Part shown: one piece after another, positions 20,869 to 31,237 of the stretch
Position numbering within the stretch: the first letter of the stretch is position 1
Layout: each line of letters begins with the position of its first letter
Origin: Sarcomyxa edulis
Taxonomy: Eukaryota; Basidiomycota; Agaricomycetes; Agaricales; Mycenaceae
Length of the DNA: 64,000 nucleotides
Assembly: GCA_009761415.1 (NCBI GenBank)
Contig: QUOL01000001.1
Coordinates: forward strand, 620,001-684,000
Direction: 5' to 3'
Notes under the pieces: generated by a model
Database searches by the model: none
Seen by the model: only the letters and a program-made list of their open reading frames with translations
Told to the model about the DNA's origin: nothing
Made by a program: the position numbers and the translations under genes

Positions 20869-23774
20869 ATGGCATTCGCCACCCCCATAGTCCCATTTCC
20901 TGTGAAATTCGGACAAAGTCCTCCTTCATCTTCCTCTTCAACACCCACCGAATCTTCCTTCCTAGAAATACAGCCAACACCCCGACCTACCGGCCTTTCT
21001 CATTATCGCCCATTCTCGACCATTTCTCAGTCTCCGGAGCCATCACCACCACCCCAGAGTCCACCCCGACGTTTACGCGCTTCCCGATCATCGAGTTATA
21101 GCATCTCGCGTCCGTCATCATCTGCTAGCTTTCCAACCATGGGCTTTGGATTCCATGACAAGGATAAAGACAAGGAAAAGACGAAAGAAAAGGGTAAAGA
21201 CAAAGACACGCGCCCTCGCAAGGTATCCGACGCCTCCCCAAACCCCCGGCCTAATTCACCAGGCATGTCCCTCTTCGCTTCCAATAACGGAGGCGAATCA
21301 CAGCGTCGATTTGGGTCATTCACAAAGAGAAAGAAATCTTTTGGCTCTTTGCTCCGGCCATCTAGCGCAGACGGACCGTCACCATCATCCAGCGCCTCAC
21401 AGGCGCGACGATCAATCCCTTTCCCCACCACCCCACTATCCGCTCCCGTCTCGCGTTCCTTCGAAGAAAAGACCGAACTGACACCAGTAGTCGTGATAGG
21501 GCATGGAGATGATACTGAGGAAGATGAGGATTATGGGACAGTCAAATATCAGTCGAAGGCCACTTGGGTGAAAAAGTACAACATGAAGCTTCACCCCTAC
21601 CCTTCCGACGCGCCGTACATGCAGGCTTACGAGCCCATCCTCCTGGAAAAGTACGTTATACTGTTGCCACATGCTTTTTGGGCGTCATGATCAACTTTTC
21701 TTCTCTTATTACAGCGATCGACTCACAGATATCCTCCTCCATCGCCTCAATTCCTCCCCAAGCTTCCACGACTATGGCAGTAGCCCCCCAGCAACCGTCC
21801 TCGACCTCGGCTGTGGTCAAGGACATTGGGTATTAGACGCCGCCCGTGCTTGGGGACACTCAGGCACACAAGTCACAGGCTTCGATCTCGTAGACGTCAC
21901 TCTCCCTGCATTCGAGGAGTACAAAGATCAAGTGAACTTCGTTCGAGGCAACTTGTAAGTTTCAGTTCTCCTTTTCCATCTCGTACTTCCAACTAATCTC
22001 TCCACTAGCCTCAAATATGCTCTCCCATTCTCCGATAACTCCTTCGACCTAGTCCGAATGGCCAATCTCACCCTCTGCATTCCTTACGACAAATGGGAAT
22101 TTGTCCTTAAGGAAGCTCGACGCGTGTTGATGGTGGGTGGGAGATTGGAGGTCATTGACGACGCGTTGTATTGGCCCTATGGTATGTCTCCTTCAAATTC
22201 TGTTTCTCCCACGACGCCTCGGCCTGGAGGGTCTATGATGCAGCCATTGGCTGGTGCTGTATCTTCGGTGTTTGATTGGGAGGAGGGTGACATGATTGAT
22301 AAAGTCGAGGAGAAAGGAGATACGGCAGGACAGGAGGAGGGTGGAAAGATAGCAGGAGCGGTCATTAGTGAGTTTAGGGGACACAAGGATGAACAGGGAC
22401 AAAGACTAAAGAAGGAGAAGAATGGAAGGAGTCGGAAGAATACTCTCGAGGTTGTTACCGAAGAAGTCATGCCAGAACAAGATACGGAAGACGACAAATC
22501 CGACGAAACAGATGTGGACGAAACAGACGGATCTTTCGACACGGCATCGACACTCGTCAACTCCAGCACAGATTCTCATATCTTGAAACTCAAGGACTCG
22601 TCTATATCCCCTTCCCTTTCTACACCCGAGGACCTGACACCAAGACCTCCTCCAGTGACGCCTCTCACGACGGATCCCGACACACTCCCTTCTCCGGATA
22701 GCGACCCTGCAGAATGGGAGCGCCAATCTGATGCATCAAGAGAACTAGAAAAGTTATTCGAAGATCTGCTAACGACCAAGTATGGTATATACCCGAGACC
22801 GTCAAAGTTCCTCTTGGGATTGATGAGGAAGATCTACGGGGAGCCGTCGGCTAACAGGATAAGAACGATGCAATTGAAGCTAGCGCCGAGGGACTCGTAT
22901 ACGGATGGGAGCGACAGAGAAGTGTCTGATAAAGCGAGCACGAGGAGTGGGGATTCTAGTGCTGGGAAGAAGGCCTGGATGACAATTGATTCTTATAAGA
23001 AGGAGAAAACGGACAAGAAGGAGAAAAAGGGTGACAAGAGGAGTAGGAGAGATTCTGATGCATCTACGAATGAAGCGCGTTCGAGCAGTGAGAGTGTTGA
23101 CTCCGTAGGGCCTTTGGCACCAATACCGGAAACGATCAGCGCCAAAGCTGCTGGTCGACTTGGGATTGCGTATACTGGGCTCACCAAGACGGTATCTAAC
23201 TCATCGCAGGTTTCCTCTTCCTCCTCCAGTCACTCCCTTTCTTCCAGCACCCAATCCCCCGGTCTGATTCTGTGGCCTGCGACTTTCCTTCCTATGTCCC
23301 CATCCGAGTTAGAGATGCACGCTTGCAAAAATATGCATGCACTTCTTGGGTGTAAGCCTGCCCTTGCGGAATACGTCGAAGGCTTCAAGGATGAGGACGG
23401 CAAGAGAATCGTGGAAGACGACGAGCTATTCGAATCGATGTGGCAGTACGAGTGGTATGTTTCCTCTGAATTTTGTTCTCAACGTTCATCGTTCATCGCT
23501 AACGATGATTTAATACAGCTTCCGTCGTCGACGTTTTAACTGGCCCTCAGAAGTGCCAGATTACGACCTGGAACCTCAGTCCCCCATTGACCTAGCACAT
23601 ACACCTACGACCGCGACGTTCCGGCCAAGCGTCGACCGGACAAAGTCAAGGAATAGTGCAGAATCATCATCGAGCTCGGATTCTGGCGGACCATACGCTC
23701 TAGAGGAGTTGGTGCACATCCGGACTATCCGAGTTTTCGAGGCTATCAAGACCAGCGACGACGAACTCGTTTGA
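20869..23774 (+). CDS. large SAM-dependent methyltransferase with disordered regions
   Basis: A predicted protein of about 900 residues. The first 230 or so residues are Ser/Pro/basic and disordered, including a KDKDKEKTKEKGKDKD run. A class I methyltransferase core follows: motif I VLDLGCGQGHWVLDAA, post-I VTGFDLVDVTLPAF, NSFDLVRMANLTLCIPYDKW, and EARRVLMVGGRLEVIDDALY. A long acidic/serine-rich insert of roughly 170 residues separates this from SRELEKLFEDLLTTKYGIYP and PSKFLLGLMRKIYG. Short introns occur near 21652-21715, 21956-22009 and 23455-23518. Such proteins are common and uncharacterised in basidiomycetes; the substrate is unknown. The start at 20869 opens the longest frame. Confidence 0.75.
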
Positions 23775-24356
23775 ACAGATTGCTTCCATCATTTCCCCTT
23801 TCTTTCAGCTGCTTCGGTATCATCCTAGACTCGCGTTAGATGCCTAATCACCCATTGTATCAATACCACCTCGCGACACACTTTTGTTTTACGCACTGAT
23901 TCGGTTCCTCACATTTTAGCTGCATGCCTCATATACTTGCCACGCCCATTCAATGGTGTTGCCACTCACGCATTATATTAGCTTTTACTTCTACCAGCAC
24001 TGTTGTTGTCGTGTTGTCTTTTCTAGTTTTTTGTTTTTTGTTTGACGCAACATGGTCATCTTATTCACATTTTCCTCCATCCTTGACTTCCTTCGGATGT
24101 TCATGTACACTATACTATACCACTGTAATCTAGATAATACTTAGACCAATTGACCATCCAATGCATCGATCTGTTGTTCTTCAGACTTGGTAATTTCATA
24201 TTCCATCATGACGATAGGTATAGAACAGCGTGGTTGAGCATAAGGAAACCATTTACATAGACGAGGCCATAACGCTATACACATGGGCTGTAGTACTAAC
24301 TGCATATCACATCTAGGCATAGAGCAAGGGGACAAGACAGTCCGTAGGAAATGAAA
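23775..24356. other. intergenic between convergent genes
   Basis: This separates two genes that transcribe towards each other, so it should contain both 3' ends. No coding signal was seen. Confidence 0.5.
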
Positions 24357-25875
24357 CTAATTGGGGGGATTGGACAGTATTTGGTCAAGCTGGGCCCTTT
24401 TCTGCGTCAGACTCGACATCCTCCACCGAAATCTCCCCAGTGTCTCAGTAGAGTTCGAAAAAGGCGAACCAAATCCTTTATTTAACCCGTTCTAGAGATG
24501 GTGAATGGCAGTCAACAAACACCACGACCCTGTAAATTCGATAACTTTTGCTTACCGTCATTGACGTCGCCGACTGGATCATGATCGACAAGCTATCTCC
24601 AACAGCCTGTAATACACCCAGAGTTTCCGAAGTCAGATCTTTCGTAGTCAGGAGAGTGTCTCGACTGTGACTTCGTGCTCGTCCTTGGGCAGTTAGAGTC
24701 TCTAGTATGATCAGCATATTTCCTGTCAACACATCTTGTTCATGTAAGCGTCCTAACGCAGACGCTACCAATACCCCCAGTTTATTCAAGGTAGACAGAG
24801 AGAGTCGTCCTTGTGTATGGGCGTTCGTAACTACCTCCTGGAACTCCAAAAGACGCAGAGAGAATTCACAGAGAAAGCCCGCGAGATCACGGTCAAACTG
24901 CTTGTAGTCTGATTCGGTACCCCTGGCAAGGGAATCCCGCAAGTGCTGATCTAGACCGATGGACTGAGCGCGATTCCAAGATTTATTGAGAGTAAGAAAA
25001 GAGCTACAATTCAGAAAAACTCGCCTCAGAGATAAAGAACGCCAGAAATTCACGGCCCTGAACAACAAGGGTTACCAGTGAATCACCAAATGCTTGCAAG
25101 CTATAAACTACCGCTCTGCTTTCGGCACCATGCTGCTCTCGATCGGCTAGTGTGGACATGAATTGAAGTTCATTAGAGAGCTCATAGAAGCTGAGTTGCT
25201 GTTCCCTGACTAGACGAAGAGTTGCGCCGTTTGAGAGCGACAAAACATGTCCCATGATATGGCTGGCCGCTACTGCTTCGTAGTCCAGTTCACTGGCTAG
25301 CTGCCCCAATTTCTCGGGAAGTATGTAGTCCTTGGCAAAGGGTGTCTGAGTACGGGCCATGGCGTCCTCGAGTCCGGGTCTGCATCCAAGTCCTAGCGCA
25401 GTGCAAGTGACCCCAGTGATATTGAACATGCCCAGAGACTTTAGCAACCCATTTCCGACCATATAGAACGCCAGACCGATATCTTTCGCGTCTTGAACAA
25501 AACCCCGTAGGACGTAGAGGACATAACACATAGTCAACATGTAAAACACGACCTTGTAGCCACCAAATTGCCAAGAGCGGCGTGAGGCATCAGCAGCAGG
25601 CGACGGAATTTGTGAGCCCATAACGATGATCGTCTGAGCTCCCCCTGCCAGAAAACATTTGCCGACAGTCGAGTCATTAGATACAGCCCTTTCATTTCAA
25701 GAGAAGACTGACCTAAAGCCGGGGGAAGACGTGTTGACCCCGCCAGAAAGAACTCCGTGACCCCAGTGGGTACGGTCCCCGCGGTGGTCTGAGCTTGTAA
25801 AACCACTTGAAGGTCAGACTCAGCTTGAGATCCAGAGTCAACAATGGAAGAGCATTCAGTATCCGCTGAAGTCAT
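24357..25875 (-). CDS. uncharacterised helical membrane-anchored protein (P1)
   Basis: I recognise no named family. The N-terminus (MTSADTECSSIVDSG) is followed, after an intron at about 25640-25708, by one strong membrane segment (VVFYMLTMCYVLYVLRGFV). Next comes a two-cysteine motif (GVTCTALGLGCRPGLED), and then a long, almost wholly helical region with leucine-rich heptads (QLASELDYEAVAASHIMGHV, KLGVLVASALGRLHEQDVL). The last exon, reached with a GTAAGC donor and a CTCTAG acceptor, adds ETLGRFRWRMSSLTQKRAQL and ends at 24357. The order of membrane span, cysteine pair and long helices is the same as in the two genes to the right, which suggests a distant common family or shared complex. It is divergent from P2 across 309 bp. 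Confidence 0.7.
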
Positions 25876-26184
25876 TGCAGTGGGTGTTAGAGACGATCTG
25901 GAGGAGATGTCGAGGCATTTATACAGCCCAGGACGTGGCGTCGTGGCGTCTTGTTCGTCGTTATATGATTATCCGAAGCACCACCCTCGCACGCCAATTC
26001 TTCTATCCCGGGACCTCTGCAGTGCTTCTGTTGTCTTCGAGAACAAAACTATGCAACCGTGGCCTTGGGGGATGGAAGTAGTACAAGGGAGAGGCGGCGT
26101 GAGAGTCGCATCCGACCAGCTCTCCAAACGATCGTCTCTTGCTCTCATACTCTCACTCGCAGTTCCGAACGCATACTCACTATC
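25876..26184. promoter_or_regulatory. divergent promoter between P1 and P2
   Basis: A 309-bp region separates two start codons that face away from each other. Frames on both strands here are short. It is the only upstream region available to both genes, so co-regulation is possible but not shown. Confidence 0.45.
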
Positions 26185-27638
26185 ATGACTAGCAGTCAAT
26201 CTCGCTCTCTAATCGCTCACAATAGCATAGAAAGCATCCAACAGACCACATCTCGCCTCACTTCACGCCATCTCAGTTTGCTATTCACCTGCCTCTCCGT
26301 CCTTTTCGTGTCTGTGTTGATAAAGAGCACTCTCTGCTCGATATCTGGCCTGGCAGAGTCTCCATATTGCACCATCTTGAGAACCTATGCAGACAGAGTC
26401 TTCCTTCACGAGAAACACTCTGATGAGGAAGCCCAGACACTTCAGATACCCTGCAGACATCCTACCTGCTTAAACGAGGGGGCGGGGGCACGGCTTGTAC
26501 AAGAAGAGGTGTACCACCTAAACAACATTTTGGAACTAGTGGATGGATTCGGACGGCCACTCGGCCAAGTCTTCGATTATAAACGGGAGTGAGTGATGAT
26601 GATTGAAAGACACGCTCATACGACCACTAAAATATACTCGATGGATACTATCGCTCCGTAGAATCTTATATAGGAATTGGTGCCGTTCCCGAAAGGCCTC
26701 ACGACAAAATCAAATCGAGTCTCTTAGAACTCATAAGTCAGGCTGGCTTCGTGCATATGGAGGCCGATGTGCTTTCTGCGGGCCTGAATGTTTTAGAGAA
26801 ATTCCGTTCAGAGTCTAGATCGGTTGGAAGAGAGGCAAGTGCTCTATGTCGCTTGCACTGTATTGCAGTAAGTTGATATGCTGGCAGCTGGTCAATGCCC
26901 TGCATGTATTGATCAGCATCAATACAATCCGCAATTCCGAGGAGGGTCTCCGCGCAAAAGCTGATCAGCCTCGACTTTACATACAAGAAGTCGACGGCTT
27001 CGTCTGTGACGCTGTCAAGAATCTTACCAATCAAATATATCTCCAGCTTCAAGACGCGTTGCCTCTATTCCGCCAGGCCTCGCAGGAAGCTGAGATTGCC
27101 AGGAACATGTCCGTTTCTCTTCTCTCTAATCTCGATAGGGAGCTCGTCAGCGTTCCCGAAACTCTGCGTAGCCTACCATGGTGGGACCGATACACCCTCA
27201 GTCATTATCTTCGTCGGTCTAAAACAGCATACTTTACGAAGTATCTAACATTCCTGAGGGACAATGAATCCAGAATTCGCTTTTTTGCGGAAGGCGCTCA
27301 GATCGTTGCAGATAATCTGCTAACGCTTATTGAATATGTTTCATGGTATCGCAGCCGTCAGGTATGCACCCTGTTCTGTTCCGTCAGTGTCCGTTGCTCT
27401 CACTCAATTTCTCCATCACCTACTTGAATAGTTGCATCCTCTAAATATCGACCATCTTCCGAGCCCGATGTTCATAGAAGTTGAACTCGTCCAGCTTGAA
27501 AGAACCATCGCAGAGTTCCTTCTCCGAGCTCAAACTCTCTTCGAATTCGCGCTGATCAGAGACTTCAGCGGACCATCAGCACCTCCTCACCGCTTGGGAT
27601 CTCTAGATGGCTTCGCGATCACAATTTCTAATCCTTGA
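26185..27638 (+). CDS. uncharacterised membrane-anchored helical protein (P2)
   Basis: A tandem paralogue of the gene at 28200. The N-terminus carries one membrane segment (LSLLFTCLSVLFVSVLIKST). A cysteine pair (IPCRHPTCLNEGAGARLVQE) leads into LNNILELVDGFGRPLGQVFD. Later blocks shared with P3 are ELISQAGFVHME, SLPWWDRYTLSHYLRRSKTA, FFAEGAQIVADNLLTLIEYV and LIRDFSGPSAPPHRLGS. The expected 3' splice site of intron 1 (26643-26644) reads GG where P3 has AG, and no in-frame substitute was found. Intron 2 (26835-26970) starts with GCAAGT, a GC-AG intron. The rest of the frame is open, so this is either a recently damaged gene or one with unusual splicing. No function is assigned. Confidence 0.65.
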
Positions 27639-28199
27639 CCTTCCTTCGAATCTTGCTATCTCGCTTTGTGATCTCGATATCCACTGATTAGATGTTGATT
27701 GTAGTACGCTTGTAATTACATATTCCCAATTTCATCTGTACAATGTATTTGTAGTCAATATTTTCTAGTAGTCACTCTTTTTATGTAGTGCAAGGTTTTG
27801 TCGATGATTCCAAGGAGCCATTGCTAGTTAGAAGACAAGAATTGGGCTGATCAACGCGTCCAGAGACGCGACGGGACTTTTTGTGACACGTGATCGTGAT
27901 CGCATCCCATCAGTCTCTCCGAACGGCGAGATCAACTTCAGAGCAACTTCAAAGCAACTTCCCAACAACTCATCGAAAAATACAAATCAGTGAAGACCGA
28001 AGGGATGCAGAACAAGGGCACAAGTAAAAGCCCCGGGAAACGCCGTACTATAGTCATGTATGCATCAGAATTCTTCTTTCAGCATTACTCGATGTTTTCC
28101 CAGACCAGAACAATAGCCACCGTGGCCTCTGTTGATACCTCAAGTTCGTGTTCCAACTTATCCCATACTAACTGTTTGATAATCTCTCTCAAGTTAACC
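27639..28199. other. intergenic between P2 and P3
   Basis: This contains the P2 3' flank and the P3 promoter. The P3 frame is open upstream of the chosen start back to 27990, but that extension is low-complexity and not conserved in P2. A CACGTGATCGTGAT stretch near 27887 includes a CACGTG E-box type palindrome. Confidence 0.45.
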
Positions 28200-29553
28200 A
28201 TGGATTCTTACTCGACCTCGCCCGACGCTCGATATGTCATCGACTTTAGGACTCCCCGACGTGTGCTGCGGCGCACCAACTTTTTCGCCGCCTTGACAAC
28301 ATTCTGGGTCCTTTTCTTCTCTACATCGATTGTCAAAGATATCTGTCGAGACTCGCTTCCTGGAGATAATCTACTCTGCAACTTTCGATTGACGACTCGA
28401 ACTCAGGAGGACGATGATCTTGCTGCAGGGCGCCATCTATCTGGCGCAGATGCTGGTTCGATAACATGCAGACAGCCTGTTTGCTTGGACGATGCTCTGG
28501 GGGCGCGTCTTGCCCAAGAAGAAGTGCATCATCTCAGCAACATTCTAGACTTGGTAGATGGATTTGGACGACCACTTGGCCAAATATTTGATTATAGACG
28601 GGAGTAAGTGAAAATCGGCCAAAGAGAATGTAACTTTGGGTAATGGCACTGAATACCCTCGATAGATACTGGAGCTATCTAGACTTGTACACTGGATTTG
28701 GAATTGTTCCCGGGATGCCCCACGAAAGGATCAAAATGAGTCTTTACAAGCTCATCAGTCAGGCTGGCTTCGTGCATATGGAGGGCCGGGTACGTCTTGC
28801 AGGCCTGAATATTCTCGAAAAGTTTCGTTCGGATTATAAAGCAATCGCAAGAGAAGTGAGTGCTCGCACAGCGCTCCATATCCAGAGCTCTAACATCATC
28901 GACAGTTGATCAGTACCTTCCAGAAGTTGACAGCTTCGTCTCCGAAACTATCAGAAACCTCACCAGCCACATATTCCGCGAGCTCGACGATGCGTTGCCT
29001 TTATTTCACCAGGCATCGGAAAAAGCTGAGATCGCTAGGAACACTTCAGCCTTGCTTTTGTCAGATCTCAACAGCGAGCTAGTCAATGTACCTCAAATTC
29101 TCCGTAGCCTACCATGGTGGGACCGGTACTCGCTCAATATTTTCCGTCGTTCTAAAACGGCATACTTCACAAAATATCTACAATTTCTCCAGGATAACGA
29201 TCCAAATATCCGTTTTTATGCGGAAGGCGTCCACATCATTGCAGATAATTTGCTAATGCTGATCGACTACGTTGCCTGGTATCGACGCCACCAGGTATGT
29301 GCTATGGCCACCTGCCGTTTCTTCTGTACCTTACCTCGCTCAATAGTTTAATCCCATCGACTCCCGCTATCTCCCGCAGAAGATGTCTGCAGAAGATGAG
29401 CTGCAAAAATTGGACAGGGCTATTCGAGAATTTCGTCTACAAGCTCGAACCTACTATGAATACGCCCAGATTAGAGACTTTAGTGGGCCTTCAGCACCCC
29501 CTCACCGCTTGGGCTCTCCAGGAGGTGTTGTAAACACATTATCCCCATCTTAG
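28200..29553 (+). CDS. uncharacterised membrane-anchored helical protein (P3)
   Basis: The intact partner of P2, with four exons. The introns are 28604-28665, 28856-28913 and 29295-29379, all GT-AG and in frame. The start at 28200 (MDSYSTSPDARYVID) was chosen because it gives the same spacing to the membrane segment (NFFAALTTFWVLFFSTSIV) as in P2. The cysteine pair is ITCRQPVCLDDALGARLAQE. It is followed by VHHLSNILDLVDGFGRPLG, LISQAGFVHMEGRV, RSLPWWDRYSLNIF and EGVHIIADNLLMLIDYVAWY, and then a short coiled-coil end (LQKLDRAIREFRLQARTYYE) before RDFSGPSAPPHRLGSPGG. The topology is probably one membrane anchor with a large helical domain on one side. The family is unknown to me. Confidence 0.75.
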
Positions 29554-29879
29554 AAGTCCTCTATGGTTTTTCCTTCACAGTGTACATACAGTATACGTTA
29601 GAGATGTCAACGTCGGAAGCTCGTGTACTTACCTACTTATCATCGATTCCACTTGTGTACAATTATATAAGAGCTCATTATATGACATCCTCTATTTGTT
29701 ATCATAATTGTTCTGAGCTTCCACATGTTGAACGCTATTTATTTGAGTGTCATACACGTCGACGCGTTCAAAAGACGCGACTGAGCTCACGTGCCCTCCC
29801 TGTTCTCTCCCTCACCATCTCAGAGTCAAACTCTATACAGTTTGTTCAGTACACCTTTCACCCTTGGTCCTTCTCAATT
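29554..29879. other. intergenic upstream of LRP1
   Basis: The P3 3' flank and LRP1 promoter. No gene or structured repeat was seen. A CACGTGC motif lies near 29790. Confidence 0.45.
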
Positions 29880-31019
29880 ATGACCTCCGAGACGACAAAA
29901 GTGAAAGCGAAGTTGTCTACGCTCTCCTCCTCATTGGATGAACTCGAAGCCCAACTCGAACCGCTTTTTTCACAAACTCTTCCTGAAACAATCGTAGCTC
30001 TAGAGACAATCCAACAGGCAAAATTGCAAACTGTTCTGCCATATCTTGTGTATGACTTGATCTTCAGTATGTGTCTCGCTTCATGATGAGGCGGCGGGGA
30101 AAGAACTAAAACATGCATCTTCTTTAGTTTACTTGAAAGCTCAAGGTATAGATCCAAGAACGCATCCTGTCGTCCCTGAATTAGTGCGTGGTCCGCATCT
30201 TCCTCATCATACATGCTAAGTGTGATTGTATAGGACCGAGTGCGCCAGTATTTCGAGAAAATCACGAATGCTGAGGATCCCGCTAAACGTACGCTGTCGT
30301 TCTCCTCTTTGTTAAGAACAAAGCTGACTGTGTATATAACGTATCAGGAAAACCGACTATCGATAAAGCAGCAGCAGGACGCTTCATCAAACATGCGATC
30401 ACACAGGCAAAAGCCGTCAAGATACCCGTCGATCCCAGCACAACGCAGGCTGGTCCTTCGACCTCAGATGTTCGAGTCCCCGTGAAAATGACGAGTAAAA
30501 TGCTCGAACGAGCGCAATATGAGAAGGAGCTGAAGGAACGTGATGAGAAGAGTGACGAGGAGGATGACTTGGACGTAATCGAAGAGGACATCGACATGCT
30601 TGTTGACGAGGAAGTGGTCGTTGTAGACAAAGCGATAGACTCGAAAGGAAAAGGGAAAGGGAAACAGAAAGAAGTTATTCTCGTTGAAGATGATGATGTT
30701 GAAGCATCAGTTGGCGGTAAACGAAGAAGGCCAGCCGTTGACCCTTTCGCTGGTGAGTTTCCGTATCAGTGGCCCATCCTTTTGCCCTTTCTGACCGCTG
30801 GGACTAGGTTACGGCGACGACGCAGAGGACAAGAGCGATAAGGCGAAAAAGAACAAAAGCGCAGCGTCAACTCCGAATGTCATCGATGTGGACGACGAAT
30901 CAAACGACGTAAATCCAACCGACCCAGTGATCGTTCAATCTCCTGCATCTGGTGCTGTGGATGCCAAAGCGACGAAGAAAGCTAAAAGAGCCGCAAAAAA
31001 GCGGAACGCGAAGCAGTAG
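29880..31019 (+). CDS. LRP1: nuclear exosome cofactor, Sas10/C1D family (Lrp1/Rrp47)
   Basis: The N-terminal 130 residues form the Sas10/Utp3/C1D domain (SLDELEAQLEPLFSQTLPE, LETIQQAKLQTVLPYLVYDL, IYLKAQGIDPRTHPVVPELD, VRQYFEKITNAED). Family members bind Rrp6 and structured RNA and help the nuclear exosome process rRNA, snRNA and snoRNA. After the domain come RFIKHAITQA and VPVKMTSKMLERAQYEKEL, then an acidic stretch and a lysine-rich C-terminus (KKAKRAAKKRNAKQ), which fits an RNA-binding tail. Short introns fall near 30070-30126, 30185-30234, 30289-30349 and 30754-30807. The C1D call is firm. Assignment to Lrp1 rather than another member rests on domain position and tail. Confidence 0.8.
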
Positions 31020-31237
31020 TAACCTTCTATCTCGTTGTCAGTGATTTCTCGCGAAATATAGTGGAACGCGTCTCAGTTGCTGCTAACGACGTGATATATA
31101 TCATACAGATGAAAACTACATATTTATTTGTTTGGTTTATACAGTAACATCGGTACAATTCCAGTCATTGGTCCGTCAGTAAGTACAACGAAAGTTTACA
31201 TCCTCATTTCGCCGAGGGGAAAAATACACTTGAAGGC
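31020..31237. other. intergenic between convergent LRP1 and F-box genes
   Basis: The short 3' ends of two convergent genes. Nothing else was seen. Confidence 0.5.

Noticed and set aside
27990..28199. An N-terminal extension of P3
   Set aside because: The upstream frame is open, but it is not shared by P2 and would move the membrane segment away from the shared spacing.
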